Below, in pieces: positions 1-8,270 of a stretch of DNA of 37,224 bases. The position numbers were made by a program, and so were the translations under genes. Source of the stretch: Actinomycetes bacterium (GTDB lineage: Bacteria > Actinomycetota > Actinomycetes > Mycobacteriales > Pseudonocardiaceae); NCBI GenBank assembly GCA_021793175.1, contig JAJYTH010000026.1, forward strand, positions 1-37,224. Direction: 5' to 3'. Below the pieces are notes generated by a model, which worked only from the letters and a program-made list of their open reading frames with translations, did no database searches and had not been told where the DNA came from. The stretch's first letter is position 1. Every line of letters starts with the position of its first letter.

Positions 1-801
1 GCTACACAGGCCCTGGGGCAGTACGACGACCTCGTCTCCCGGACGTACGGTGCCCGCGGCGATCTGCCCGGCGTACCCGCGGTAGTCGGGGTGCTCGGGG
101 GTGCGTGGCCGGATCACGTACTGCACCGGGAAGCGGAACGTCGCCTCGTGCGGATCGGGTTCCACGGGCACGGTCTCCAGGTGTTCGAGCAGCGTCGGGC
201 CCTGGTACCAGGGTGTGCTCTCCGACCGGGTGGCCACGTTGTCGCCGTGCAACGCCGACACGGGAATGGCCAACACCGCCCCCTCGGTATAGCCCAGCGA
301 CGTGGCGTGCGTGGTGAACTCCTTGGCGATGACGGTGAACGTCGCCTCGTCGTAATCGATGAGGTCCACCTTGTTCACCGCGAGGACCAGGCGCGGCACA
401 CCGAGCAAAGCGAGTACGGCTGCGTGGCGTTTGGTCTGTTCCACCACGCCTTTGCGCGCGTCCACCAGGAGCACGGCGAGTTGTGCCGTGGACGCGCCCG
501 TGACCGTGTTGCGCGTGTACTGCACGTGCCCCGGCGTGTCCGCGAGCACGAAGCTGCGATTGGGTGTGGCGAAGTAGCGGTACGCCACGTCGATCGTGAT
601 GCCCTGTTCCCGTTCCGACCGCAGCCCGTCCACGAGCAGGGACAGGTCCGGTGTGGACAAGCCCTTGTCGACACTTGCGCGTTGCACGGCGTCGAGTTGG
701 TCGGCGAGCACGGACTTCGTGTCGTAGAGCAACCGTCCGACGAGGGTGGATTTCCCATCGTCCACGCTTCCGGCGGTGGCCAGCCTCAGCAGGCTCGACA
801 T
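1..801 (-). CDS. cysN: Sulfate adenylyltransferase subunit 1 (CysN), 3' part outside window
   Basis: GTPase subunit of ATP sulfurylase, which with CysD makes adenosine 5'-phosphosulfate from ATP and sulfate in the cytoplasm. The visible 267 residues are the translation-factor-like GTPase domain: P-loop AGSVDDGKST near residues 10-19, DTPGHVQYTRN (G3), NKVD (G4), then the start of a beta-barrel domain (VRPGDEVVVLP). The start ATG lies immediately after the cysD stop, with no spacer, so the pair is certainly co-transcribed. The C-terminus runs off the left edge, so it cannot be seen whether an APS kinase (CysC) domain is fused, as happens in some actinobacteria. Identification is firm; the GTPase motifs and the CysD partner agree. 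Confidence 0.95.
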   Translation of the reverse strand, partial: MSSLLRLATAGSVDDGKSTLVGRLLYDTKSVLADQLDAVQRASVDKGLSTPDLSLLVDGLRSEREQGITIDVAYRYFATPNRSFVLADTPGHVQYTRNTVTGASTAQLAVLLVDARKGVVEQTKRHAAVLALLGVPRLVLAVNKVDLIDYDEATFTVIAKEFTTHATSLGYTEGAVLAIPVSALHGDNVATRSESTPWYQGPTLLEHLETVPVEPDPHEATFRFPVQYVIRPRTPEHPDYRGYAGQIAAGTVRPGDEVVVLPQGLCS

Positions 802-1722
802 CTAGAAGTATCCCTCCCGCTTGCGGTCCTCCATGGCGGCTTCGGAGAGTCGATCGTCCGCCCTGGTGGCGCCGCGCTCGGTGAGCCGGCTGGCCTGGAC
901 CTCGGCGATGACCTCCTCCACGGTGGTGGCGTTCGACTCGACGGCGCCGGTGCACGAGCCGTCGCCGACGGTGCGGTAACGCACCATCAGCTCCCGGATC
1001 TCCTCACCGTCGCGTGGCCCACCCCACGGGCCCTCGGTGAGCCACATGCCGTCGCGGCGGAACACCTTGCGCTTGTGTGCGTAATAGATCGACGGCAGCT
1101 CGACGTTCTCCCGCGCGATGTAGTTCCACACGTCGGCCTCGGTCCAGTTCGACAACGGGAACACGCGAACGTGTTCGCCGGGACGGTGCCTGCCGTTGTA
1201 CAGGTTCCACAGTTCCGGCCGTTGGCGGCGCGGATCCCACTGCCCGAAAGCGTTACGGAGACTGAAGATGCGCTCCTTGGCGCGGGAACGCTCCTCGTCA
1301 CGCCTGGCGCCGCCGAAAACGGCATCGAAGCGGTGCTCGGCGATGGTGTCGAGCAACGGCTGGGTCTGCAGCGGGTTCCGGGTGCCGTCGGGGCGTTCCT
1401 GCAGACGCCCGTCGTCGATCCAGTCCTGCACCTTCGCGACGATCAGTCGCAGGCCGTACTCGGAGACGACGTGGTCGCGGAACTGAAGGACCTCGTCGAA
1501 GTTGTGTCCGGTGTCCACGTGCAGCAGTGGGAACGGCACGGGCGCGGGCCAGAACGCTTTGATGGCGAGGTGTAGCAGCAGTGTGGAGTCCTTGCCCCCG
1601 GAGAACAGGATCACCGGGCGGTCGAACTCACCGGCGACTTCGCGGAAGATGTGCACCGCCTCCGATTCGAGGGCGGCGAGGTGGTCCCGCGCCGCCTCGG
1701 TCGCGGTCTGCGCAGTGGTCAT
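802..1722 (-). CDS. cysD: Sulfate adenylyltransferase subunit 2 (CysD)
   Basis: Catalytic subunit of ATP sulfurylase (ATP + sulfate to APS + PPi), 306 aa, the usual length of the family. The PP-loop signature LFSGGKDSTLLLHLA is near residue 45, and the C-terminal part carries the family motifs around RRDEERSRAKERIFS and the SCTGAVESNATT segment. A longer frame is open upstream, but the ATG at 1722 is preceded by AGAAAGGGA at good spacing and the protein MTTAQTATEAARDHL begins as in homologues. It follows cysH by 38 bases and abuts cysN, so it is part of the sulfate-reduction operon. Confidence 0.96.
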   Translation of the reverse strand: MTTAQTATEAARDHLAALESEAVHIFREVAGEFDRPVILFSGGKDSTLLLHLAIKAFWPAPVPFPLLHVDTGHNFDEVLQFRDHVVSEYGLRLIVAKVQDWIDDGRLQERPDGTRNPLQTQPLLDTIAEHRFDAVFGGARRDEERSRAKERIFSLRNAFGQWDPRRQRPELWNLYNGRHRPGEHVRVFPLSNWTEADVWNYIARENVELPSIYYAHKRKVFRRDGMWLTEGPWGGPRDGEEIRELMVRYRTVGDGSCTGAVESNATTVEEVIAEVQASRLTERGATRADDRLSEAAMEDRKREGYF

Positions 1723-1760
1723 GGATCCCTTTCTCTTAACGCTCTTCAGCAGGCTCCTCG

Positions 1761-2462
1761 TCAGGCGTGCAGGCCGCACTCGGTCTTCGACGTGCCGGCC
1801 CAACGACCACTGCGAGGGTCGGCACCCGGCGCCACCTTGGCGGTGCACGGGGCGCAGCCGATGGACGGATAACCCTCGCCGACCAGCGGGTTCTGGAGGA
1901 TTCCGTGGCGGTCGATGTAGTCGTCGAACTCTTCGTCGGTCCACGCGGCGATGGGGTTGACCTTGACGAGCCCGTTGCGTTCGTCCCACATGACGATGGG
2001 AGTGTCGGCCCTAGTGGGAGCGTCCACCCGGCGCACCCCGGTGACCCAGCACGAGTAGTTCGCGAGTGTGGCGCGCAGCGGGACGACCTTGCGCAGGTGG
2101 CAGCACTGGTTGGGGTCGCGTTCGTACAGCCTCGGTCCGTATTCGGCGTCCTGTTCGGCCACGGTCTGGCCGGGACGGGCGTTGATGATCCGGACCTGTG
2201 GGTAGACCGTGCTGACGGCGTCGCGGGTGCCGATGGTCTCGGCGAAGTGGTACCCGGTGTCGAGGAACAGGACGTCGATATCGGCCTTCACCTTGGTGGC
2301 GAGGTCGATGAGTACGGCGTCCTGCATGTTGGAGGCGACGATGAGGTCGTCGCCGAACCGTTCCACCGCCCACCGCAGTGCTTGCTCGGCGCTTGCGTCC
2401 GACAATTGTTCGGACGCCTCGGCCGCCAGGGCCTTGAGCTCGTCCCGCGAAGCCGCGGTCAT
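1761..2462 (-). CDS. cysH: Adenylyl-sulfate (APS) reductase, iron-sulfur type CysH
   Basis: Reduces APS (or PAPS) to sulfite with thioredoxin as donor. 233 aa. The four cluster ligands of the [4Fe-4S] APS reductases are visible: CC at 120-121 (QCCHLRKVVPL) and C203/C206 (CAPCT), and the catalytic cysteine is C229 in ECGLH at the C-terminus. The presence of the paired CC and CXXC motifs predicts APS rather than PAPS as substrate (family knowledge). The start ATG overlaps the stop of the upstream zinc-ribbon gene as ATGA, so translation is coupled. Confidence 0.95.
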   Translation of the reverse strand: MTAASRDELKALAAEASEQLSDASAEQALRWAVERFGDDLIVASNMQDAVLIDLATKVKADIDVLFLDTGYHFAETIGTRDAVSTVYPQVRIINARPGQTVAEQDAEYGPRLYERDPNQCCHLRKVVPLRATLANYSCWVTGVRRVDAPTRADTPIVMWDERNGLVKVNPIAAWTDEEFDDYIDRHGILQNPLVGEGYPSIGCAPCTAKVAPGADPRSGRWAGTSKTECGLHA

Positions 2463-2620
2463 CGACTTACCTCCGGTATCCGCAAACCGACGAATTCCAC
2501 CGTGAAGACCCGCCTACAGGCGTCGCACAGCCACGCCGCGCCGTCCTCCGGTCGAAGATCCTCCTCGCCACAGTACGGACAGTGGAACGGGGTGGCACGA
2601 GCCGGCGTGGAGCTGGTCAT
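2459..2620 (-). CDS. Small zinc-ribbon protein between sir and cysH
   Basis: A 53-aa protein with two CXXC pairs (FHCPYCGEE and WLCDACRR, 16-17 residues apart), the signature of a rubredoxin/zinc-ribbon knuckle. The start is chosen because its ATG overlaps the sir stop (ATGA) and its TGA overlaps the cysH start (ATGA), an arrangement too tight to be chance. An upstream in-frame start exists but lies inside sir. No enzyme function can be read from it. Its fixed place between sulfite reductase and APS reductase suggests a helper role in sulfur assimilation, such as metal or cluster handling or an electron-transfer partner (inference). Confidence 0.85.
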   Translation of the reverse strand: MTSSTPARATPFHCPYCGEEDLRPEDGAAWLCDACRRVFTVEFVGLRIPEVSR

Positions 2621-4299
2621 GTCAGATCCGCTTCCTCGGCACGAGCAGCCCATTGGGCGAATCGTTCGCCCTGTCGGCGCTGGGCGATGTAGTTGCGCAC
2701 AACACGCTCCACATAGTCTGTCAACTCGGCGGCGGTGACCTTGTGTCTCCGCAGTTTACGGCCGAATCCCGCGTCGAGTCCGAGACCGCCGCCGAGATGC
2801 ACCTGGAAGCCCTCGACCTGCCTACCTTCGGCGTCGGTGACGATCTGTCCCTTAAGTCCGATGTCCGCGGTCTGGATGCGCGCACACGAGTTGGGGCAGC
2901 CGTTGAGATGTACGCTGACCGGGTGGTCGATACCGGCCTGGAGGTCGGCCAGCCGCTGCTCCAGTTCCGCGACGAGCCGCTCGGCACGGGCCTTGGTCTC
3001 GACGATGGCGAGCTTGCAGAACTCGATTCCCGTGCAGGCCATGACGCCTCGGCGCCAGGGTGAGGGGGCGGTGTCCAGACCCGCTTCGGCGAGCTCGGCC
3101 CGCAATCCTTCGACCTCGGACTCCGGCACGTCGAGCACGATCAACTTCTGCTGCGGTGTCAGCCGCACGCGGGTGGAACCGGCGCGCTCGGCGGCCTTGG
3201 CGGCCGCGATGAGCACCGACCCGGAGGCGCGGCCTGCCACCGGGGCCGCTCCGACGTAGTAACGGCCGTCCCGCTGGCGGTGCACACCCACATGGTCGAC
3301 GGGGTGTTTGGGCGCGTCCGGGGCAGGCCCGTCGAGCAGCGCCCTGCCGAGGTACTCGGTCTCCAACACCTCCCGAAATCTCTCCGGGCCCCAGTCCTTG
3401 ACGAGGAACTTCAGTCGAGCGCGAGACCGGAGCCTGCGGTAGCCGTAGTCGCGGAACACACCGACGACTCCCGCCCACACATCGGGCACCTCCTCCAACG
3501 GCACCCATGCGCCGAGTCGCACGGCGAGCATGGGGTTCGTCGACAGGCCACCACCCACCCATAGGTCGAACCCGGGGCCGTGCTCGGGATGTTCGACCCC
3601 GACGAACGCGACGTCGTGGATCTCGTGGGCCACATCCTGCAGACCGGAGACGGCGGTCTTGAACTTGCGGGGCAGGTTGGCGAATTCGGGTGCGCCGATG
3701 TAGCGGCGCCGGATCTCCTCGATGGCCGGTGTGCCGTCGATCACCTCGTCGGCGGCGATACCGGCGACCGGGGAACCGAGGATGACTCGGGGACTGTCGC
3801 CGCACGCCTCGGTGGTGGTCAGGCCGACGGCTTCGAGTTTCGCCCAGATCGTGGGGACGTCCTCGATGCGGATCCAGTGGTATTGGACGTTCTGCCGATC
3901 GGTGATGTCGGCCGTGTCCCTGGCATAGGTCTGGGACAACTCGCCGACGAGAGCGAGCTGTTCGGTGGTCAGCGCGCCACCGTCGATGCGGACCCGCATC
4001 ATGAAGTAACGGTCTTCGAGTTCCTCGGGCGCCAGTGTCGCGGTCCTGCCCCCGTCGATGCCGGGCTTGCGTTGGGTGTAGAGCCCGTACCAGCGGAAAC
4101 GGCCGCGTAGATCGCCCGGGTCGATCGAGTCGAAGCCTTGGTGCGCGTAGGTGTTCTCGATCCGCGCTCTGACATTCAGTGGCGGATCATCCTTCTTGGA
4201 CCTTTCGTTCGCGTTGAGTGGTTCTCGATATCCGAGGGCCCATTGGCCCTCCCCACGCGGTCGACGGGTTCGGGTGGCTCTGCCTGGGTTGGGGGCCAT
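2617..4299 (-). CDS. sir: Ferredoxin-dependent sulfite reductase (SirA/NirA type)
   Basis: Six-electron reduction of sulfite to sulfide with reduced ferredoxin. 560 aa, matching actinobacterial SirA/NirA length. The siroheme-[4Fe-4S] ligands are C422, C428 (CTGIEFC) and C468, C472 (NGCPNSC). The two ferredoxin-like half domains and the TDRQNVQYHW motif near 133-142 are present. Y74 (LYTQR) and C166 (EACGDSPR) are 92 residues apart, the same separation as the Tyr-Cys cross-linked pair of M. tuberculosis NirA (Tyr69-Cys161, from memory), so that modification may be conserved. The start ATG has GGAAAGGA upstream at good spacing. It is the first structural gene after a leader peptide; the cys context argues for sulfite rather than nitrite. 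Confidence 0.94.
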   Translation of the reverse strand: MAPNPGRATRTRRPRGEGQWALGYREPLNANERSKKDDPPLNVRARIENTYAHQGFDSIDPGDLRGRFRWYGLYTQRKPGIDGGRTATLAPEELEDRYFMMRVRIDGGALTTEQLALVGELSQTYARDTADITDRQNVQYHWIRIEDVPTIWAKLEAVGLTTTEACGDSPRVILGSPVAGIAADEVIDGTPAIEEIRRRYIGAPEFANLPRKFKTAVSGLQDVAHEIHDVAFVGVEHPEHGPGFDLWVGGGLSTNPMLAVRLGAWVPLEEVPDVWAGVVGVFRDYGYRRLRSRARLKFLVKDWGPERFREVLETEYLGRALLDGPAPDAPKHPVDHVGVHRQRDGRYYVGAAPVAGRASGSVLIAAAKAAERAGSTRVRLTPQQKLIVLDVPESEVEGLRAELAEAGLDTAPSPWRRGVMACTGIEFCKLAIVETKARAERLVAELEQRLADLQAGIDHPVSVHLNGCPNSCARIQTADIGLKGQIVTDAEGRQVEGFQVHLGGGLGLDAGFGRKLRRHKVTAAELTDYVERVVRNYIAQRRQGERFAQWAARAEEADLT

Positions 4300-4392
4300 G
4301 ATGCGGCGTCCTTTCCGTCCTTTTCGAAGCGAGATGGGCTGGGACGAGACGTCATCGCGGACACGCGAGGACGGGCGACTGGAAAGTGGTTC

Positions 4393-4431
4393 CGGCGCGC
4401 AGCGGCGCCGACGAGGGGCCGAGAACCCCCG
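4393..4431 (-). promoter_or_regulatory. Possible attenuator stem-loops between leader peptide and sir
   Basis: Between the leader-peptide stop and sir, the transcript can form a hairpin with arms 4393-4398 and 4405-4410 (CGGCGC/GCGCCG, 6-base loop) and a neighbouring G4/C4 pairing between 4415-4418 and 4426-4429. There is no U-tract. Together with the cysteine codon near the end of the leader peptide this fits a ribosome-dependent attenuator, but the pairing is modest and the mechanism is inferred. Confidence 0.3.
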
Positions 4432-4443
4432 GTCGGAGCAGGC

Positions 4444-4524
4444 TCAGCGCGGGCAGAGACTGCTGGAAACGCGCAGATAGTCGATGTGGCGTCGCATCAC
4501 GAGGGGCACGCCTGCTGAAGTCAC
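4444..4524 (-). CDS. Leader peptide of the sulfate-reduction operon (26 aa)
   Basis: A 26-residue frame starting GTG and ending in RRHIDYLRVSSSLCPR followed by TGA. The RRH-[VI]-D-x-x-RV-x-S-x-LC pattern is that of the putative cis-acting leader peptides found ahead of sulfur-metabolism genes in Streptomyces and mycobacteria (family knowledge). The single cysteine codon sits two codons before the last residue, where stalling under cysteine shortage could alter downstream RNA folding. Its stop is 144 bases upstream of sir and it is on the same strand. An internal ATG (residue 10) is an alternative start; the ribosome site before the GTG is poor. Too short for normal gene callers. Confidence 0.8.
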   Translation of the reverse strand: MTSAGVPLVMRRHIDYLRVSSSLCPR

Positions 4525-4801
4525 GCGGTGACTTTCGCACGCGGCACCGGGGTCGTCGAGCATGGTTCGAATGCTGGGAACGGCCCCTTCGTCCGCGGTT
4601 TTCCGTCGCTAAGATCCGGCGTCCGTATTCGTGCCCCACGCTTTTTTGGGGCCGTCGTACGTCGCGCTCACCGGCGGGAGAAGTGCGTACGGTGAGGTGT
4701 CGGCTCGGCTGTGTGCGGACTCTCCGGCCTCTGCGATCGCCTGGATGCCGCGGAACTCGGGCGAGGGGGACGGCCCGGGGCCGAGGTGCCACACTGGAGG
4801 G

Positions 4802-5998
4802 GTGAGCGTCACGACCAGTCCGTTCGTACTTCCCCCGGCCGCGCTGAGCGAACTGGGGGCTCGGCCGTTCGGGGTGTACGTGCACGTTCCGTTCTGCGCC
4901 ACCCGCTGCGGCTACTGCGACTTCAACACCTACACGGCCGGGGAACTGGGTACGGCCGTGTCACCGGCTTCGTGGCTCGACGGCCTGCGGCGTGAGCTCG
5001 ACTTGGCCGCCACGACACTCGGTGCCCCGCCACCCGCCGACACGGTGTTCGTCGGGGGAGGGACGCCGTCGCTGCTCGGCGCGGACGGTTTGGCCCGGGT
5101 ACTCGACGCCGTGCGTGACGCGTTCGGGCTCGCCGCGGACGTCGAGGTGACCACCGAGTCGAACCCGGAGTCCACCTCCCCGGAGTTCTTCTCAGGGCTG
5201 CGTGAGGCCGGATACACCCGTGTGTCGCTGGGCATGCAGTCGACGGCGCCGCATGTGCTGCGGGTACTCGACCGCGTACACACTCCGGGCCGTCCCACCC
5301 AGGCCGCCGCCGAGGCCCGCGAGGCGGGGTTCGAACACGTCAATCTCGACCTCATCTACGGAACACCGGGCGAGCGGACCGCCGACCTGCGTGCGTCGGT
5401 GGAGGCCGTGCTCGAAGCGGGGGTCGACCACGTATCGGCGTACGCGCTCATCGTGGAGGAGGGCACGGCTCTGGCTCGCCGGGTGCGCAAGGGCGAGATC
5501 CCGGCTCCCGACGACGACGTGCTCGCCGCCGACTACGAGCTGATCGACTCGATGCTCACGGACGCGGGGCTGCGGTGGTACGAGGTGTCCAACTGGGCGG
5601 CGTCGCCGAGCGCGCGGTGCAGACACAACCTCGGCTACTGGCTCGGCGGCGACTGGTGGGGTGCCGGTCCGGGCGCGCACAGCCACGTCGGTGGGGTGCG
5701 GTGGTGGAACGTCAAACACCCCGCCCGTTACGCGTCGGTGCTTGCGGACGGGAAGCTCCCGGTCGCGGGGCACGAGGAACTCACCGACGCCGACCGGCAC
5801 CTGGAGCGGGTGATGCTCGAACTGCGTCTGGCCGACGGTTTGCCGCTCGACGCCCTCGACGACGCCGGTGTCCGGGAGGCGAAGCAGGCGGTGGACGACG
5901 GCCTGCTCGACCGGGGTGCCGCAGCCGAGGGACGTGCGGTGCTCACCGATCGCGGCCGGTTGCTCGCCGACGCGGTGGTCCGCCGTCTCGTCACTTAG
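4802..5998 (+). CDS. hemW: HemW-like radical SAM protein (heme chaperone / coproporphyrinogen oxidase-like)
   Basis: 398 aa. The radical SAM cluster motif CX3CX2C appears early as CATRCGYC, followed by GGGTPS and ESNPES, and the C-terminal HemN domain (NLGYWLGGDWWGAGPGAHS). The early motif and single-CX3CX2C form match HemW, which binds heme and SAM and is thought to insert heme, rather than true HemN, which has an extra cysteine. The GTG at 4802 begins MSVTTSPF; GGAGGGG is directly before it, giving an unusually short spacer, so a leaderless or slightly different start is possible. It is divergent from the sulfate operon; a 6-bp dyad at 4633-4652 lies in the shared upstream region of 277 bases. 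Confidence 0.92.
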   Translation: MSVTTSPFVLPPAALSELGARPFGVYVHVPFCATRCGYCDFNTYTAGELGTAVSPASWLDGLRRELDLAATTLGAPPPADTVFVGGGTPSLLGADGLARVLDAVRDAFGLAADVEVTTESNPESTSPEFFSGLREAGYTRVSLGMQSTAPHVLRVLDRVHTPGRPTQAAAEAREAGFEHVNLDLIYGTPGERTADLRASVEAVLEAGVDHVSAYALIVEEGTALARRVRKGEIPAPDDDVLAADYELIDSMLTDAGLRWYEVSNWAASPSARCRHNLGYWLGGDWWGAGPGAHSHVGGVRWWNVKHPARYASVLADGKLPVAGHEELTDADRHLERVMLELRLADGLPLDALDDAGVREAKQAVDDGLLDRGAAAEGRAVLTDRGRLLADAVVRRLVT

Positions 5999-6003
5999 GA
6001 GAT

Positions 6004-6018
6004 CGGCCGGAACGGCCG
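6004..6018. terminator. Short GC hairpin between convergent genes
   Basis: CGGCCG at 6004-6009 and CGGCCG at 6013-6018 form a 6-bp stem with a GAA loop just after the hemW stop, in the 66-base gap before a convergent gene. There is no T-tract, as is common in actinobacteria. A bidirectional terminator is plausible but unproven. Confidence 0.35.
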
Positions 6019-6064
6019 GGGTCGGCGTGGTGTGAGGCGGCGGACCACGGCGATGCGCGGATCG

Positions 6065-7240
6065 TCAGGAGCGGCGGACCACCCGGATGGTCAGCCCCGC
6101 CTTCGAAAGACGGTTCAGCAGGGCGTCCCCCATCGCCGTAGCGGTCGTGACCTGACCCGAGGTGTCGGGCAGGTCGTCGAAAGCCAGACACAGAGCCGAT
6201 TCCGCGAGCATCTTCGCTGTCTCGTCGTAGCCCGGGTCGCCACCGGCGAACTCGGTGACGACACGTTCTCCGCCACCCTCGCCGACGAACCGCGCGGAGA
6301 ACCAGGACCGCAGCCTGCGGTGCTCGCTCGGCCCCTCGCCGGGTTTGCGAAGGCGTCCGAGCGTTCGCCGTGCGGGCGGGATCTGGGCGAGTATTCCCAG
6401 CACACCCAAGCCGAGCCCGGCGGCGAGAACCGTGGGCAGTCGTTTCACCGATGCGTAGTGGCGATAGGTGAACTCGGGTCCGTAGCGTTCCAAGGCGGCG
6501 GCGGAGCGGCCGACGATCTGCGGATCGAGCGTCGGCAGCGGCACCAGCCAGCGACCGGTCTCCTTGTCGCGACGGGGAGGCCAGGTCTGCAGACGGATTC
6601 GCCGCCCCTCGGGACGGCGCTCGACCTGTCGGCGCTGCCGCGCCACCCCGGCCATGTCGCGCGGCCGGGACAGAGCCGTGAGCGCCGAGGCGTAGGTGCC
6701 GCCGGAGAACTCCGCGTGTACCCGGATCTGGCCCTCCACGGTGAGCGCCGCTCCCTTCGGCAGGTGTTGCACCGTGAAGTACACGCCGAGATCGTAGGGC
6801 ACGGAATCGAACCCACACGCGTGCACCAGACGTGCGCCCGTCCTGCGCGCGGTCTCGTGGTGTGCCAGATACATGCGGTCGACGAACTCGGGTTCGCCGG
6901 AGAGGTCGACGTAGTCGGTGCCGCTGCGGGCGCACGCCGCCACCAGTGGTTCGCCGTAGTGCAGGTACGGGCCCACGGTAGTGATCACCACACGGGTGGA
7001 TTCGGCGAGTCGGCGCAGTGACTCGGGGTCGGTGACGTCGGCTCGCACCAAAGGCAGGTCCGCGCATTCGGGGTTGATGCGTGCCAGCCGCTCACGTACT
7101 CGTTCGAGCTTGCCGGGATTGCGACCCGCGAGCGCCCACCGGCAGCCGTCCGGGGCATGACGGGCCAGGTATTCCGCAGTCAACCCGCCGGTGAATCCGG
7201 TTCCTCCGAAGAGGATGACGTCGTACTCCCGATCGGCCAT
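6065..7240 (-). CDS. Saccharopine dehydrogenase-like / trans-acting enoyl reductase family protein
   Basis: 391 aa NAD(P)-binding oxidoreductase. The N-terminus has a Rossmann turn FGGTGFTGG (residues 11-19), then RNPGKL, an ADVTDPESL stretch, TTVGPYLHYGEPLV, and DLSGEPEF, which together mark the saccharopine-dehydrogenase-like family. In mycobacteria relatives act as trans-acting enoyl reductases on polyketide-derived lipids (for example Rv2953), or are uncharacterised (Rv2449c). A hydrophobic segment (VLAAGLGLGVLGILAQI) near residue 280 suggests membrane contact. No polyketide synthase is nearby, so the substrate is unknown. The start ATG has GGAGGG five bases upstream. The gene stands alone between convergent hemW and a divergent small gene. 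Confidence 0.85.
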   Translation of the reverse strand: MADREYDVILFGGTGFTGGLTAEYLARHAPDGCRWALAGRNPGKLERVRERLARINPECADLPLVRADVTDPESLRRLAESTRVVITTVGPYLHYGEPLVAACARSGTDYVDLSGEPEFVDRMYLAHHETARRTGARLVHACGFDSVPYDLGVYFTVQHLPKGAALTVEGQIRVHAEFSGGTYASALTALSRPRDMAGVARQRRQVERRPEGRRIRLQTWPPRRDKETGRWLVPLPTLDPQIVGRSAAALERYGPEFTYRHYASVKRLPTVLAAGLGLGVLGILAQIPPARRTLGRLRKPGEGPSEHRRLRSWFSARFVGEGGGERVVTEFAGGDPGYDETAKMLAESALCLAFDDLPDTSGQVTTATAMGDALLNRLSKAGLTIRVVRRS

Positions 7241-7413
7241 GGTGTCCCTCCGTAGTTGCGGTGTGTTCTATGCGTAACACGCCGCGAGTTCACGGTGGGC
7301 GGTAGGTGACGAGAGTCAACCCGGCCGGACGCGGCGCATCGCCTGTGAAAAGCCTGGTGGGAGAACGGATCGGACTGGATTGAAATCGGTGGCACCGGGG
7401 TACCTGCTCGATC

Positions 7414-7596
7414 ATGACCGAGAATCACGACCTTGCTCCGGAGGTGGACGTCAACGAGCAGCAGGTACCCGTCACCCCGGCCGTGGACACCCCGGCCGAG
7501 ACCGGGATGCCGATGGAGGCCGATCCTGCCGACGTGGCCGAACAGGCGGCTGCCGTGCCGCATGACGAGGACGACGAATTCCGCTCGACTAGCTGA
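7414..7596 (+). CDS. Small acidic hypothetical protein (60 aa)
   Basis: A 60-residue, strongly acidic protein (MTENHDLAPEVDVNEQQ...) rich in Pro, Ala, Asp and Glu, without cysteine, membrane segment or recognised domain; likely disordered. It shares the pattern TGMP-x(4,5)-DPA with the N-terminus of the DUF5709 protein at 9756, hinting at a related origin or partner. The ribosome site is weak. Composition and third-position GC fit a real gene, but this is a moderate-confidence call. Confidence 0.6.
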   Translation: MTENHDLAPEVDVNEQQVPVTPAVDTPAETGMPMEADPADVAEQAAAVPHDEDDEFRSTS

Positions 7597-7670
7597 GGTG
7601 TGGATTTCTCGCAACCGGGGTAAACGGCCCCCGTTGACGCGATTTCACAAGCACGGAGGTGACACCACCG

Positions 7671-7967
7671 ATGGCCGACACGTCTCGCCTGCCCACCCCG
7701 GTCGCCGAGGTCTGGGAGTGGCAGCGGCACGGTAACTGCCGGAATCTCGACAGCTCCGTGTTCTTCCATCCTGACGGAGAACGCGGCTTCGCGCGCGCTG
7801 ACAGGGTCGCACGGGCCAAAGAGATCTGCCGTACATGTCCGGTGATCGTCCAGTGTCGGCACCACGCGCTGACGGTTCAGGAACCGTTCGGCGTCTGGGG
7901 CGGGCTCGACGAAACCGAGCGCAGGGAGGCGATCGCACGTCGTAAGAAGCTCGAGCCCGCGGGCTGA
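7671..7967 (+). CDS. WhiB-family iron-sulfur transcription regulator (WhiB3/WhiD type)
   Basis: 98 aa. The four cluster ligands are C23, C53, C56 and C62 (CX2CX5C after the first), and the G-W-x-G turn appears as GVWGG at 74-78, followed by a basic tail (RREAIARRKK) that contacts DNA. The N-terminal SRLPTPVAEVWEWQ and FFHPDGERG segments resemble Mycobacterium WhiB3 and Streptomyces WhiD, regulators of redox response and sporulation acting with the principal sigma factor. The ATG at 7671 is preferred: GGAGG ends 11 bases before it. A GTG at 7659 in the same frame overlaps that site and is less likely. Monocistronic. Confidence 0.93.
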   Translation: MADTSRLPTPVAEVWEWQRHGNCRNLDSSVFFHPDGERGFARADRVARAKEICRTCPVIVQCRHHALTVQEPFGVWGGLDETERREAIARRKKLEPAG

Positions 7968-8270
7968 GCCTGAGGAAGAGACACGCGGAAAAAGAGAGCA
8001 CAGACGAAAGACAGTGATCGCGCGGCCGCTGCCGGGCGGATAAGAGGGCGGGAAAAGACTTCACAACGGGACGTGACCGGGTACGCGAAAGGCCGCTGAA
8101 AAGCCGAGAAAGCGGACCGCGAGGTATCGGTCGAACCGTGGGAATCAGCAGCGACCCGTCCGACAGCGGCTGTTCACCGCCTATTCGGGACTCGCCGCGA
8201 GCCGGATCTGTGCGGTGTGGTCCGTGAAGTGGCCCGTGAGGCAACGGGCGATCGACCGGGAGTGTGCGAC
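7968..8270. other. Intergenic region without recognisable gene (303 bases)
   Basis: Between the WhiB gene and a convergent DUF202 gene. The first ~60 bases are purine-rich on the plus strand. No credible reading frame, RNA gene, long dyad or promoter could be supported. Confidence 0.5.

Noticed and set aside
91..1575. 494-aa plus-strand frame opposite cysN/cysD
   Set aside because: High-GC antisense shadow: its codons mirror the clear cysN and cysD frames and the product has no family features.
7263..7280. GTGTT-N8-AACAC dyad upstream of the enoyl-reductase-like gene
   Set aside because: Only 5-bp arms, no regulator gene nearby and no promoter elements in register.
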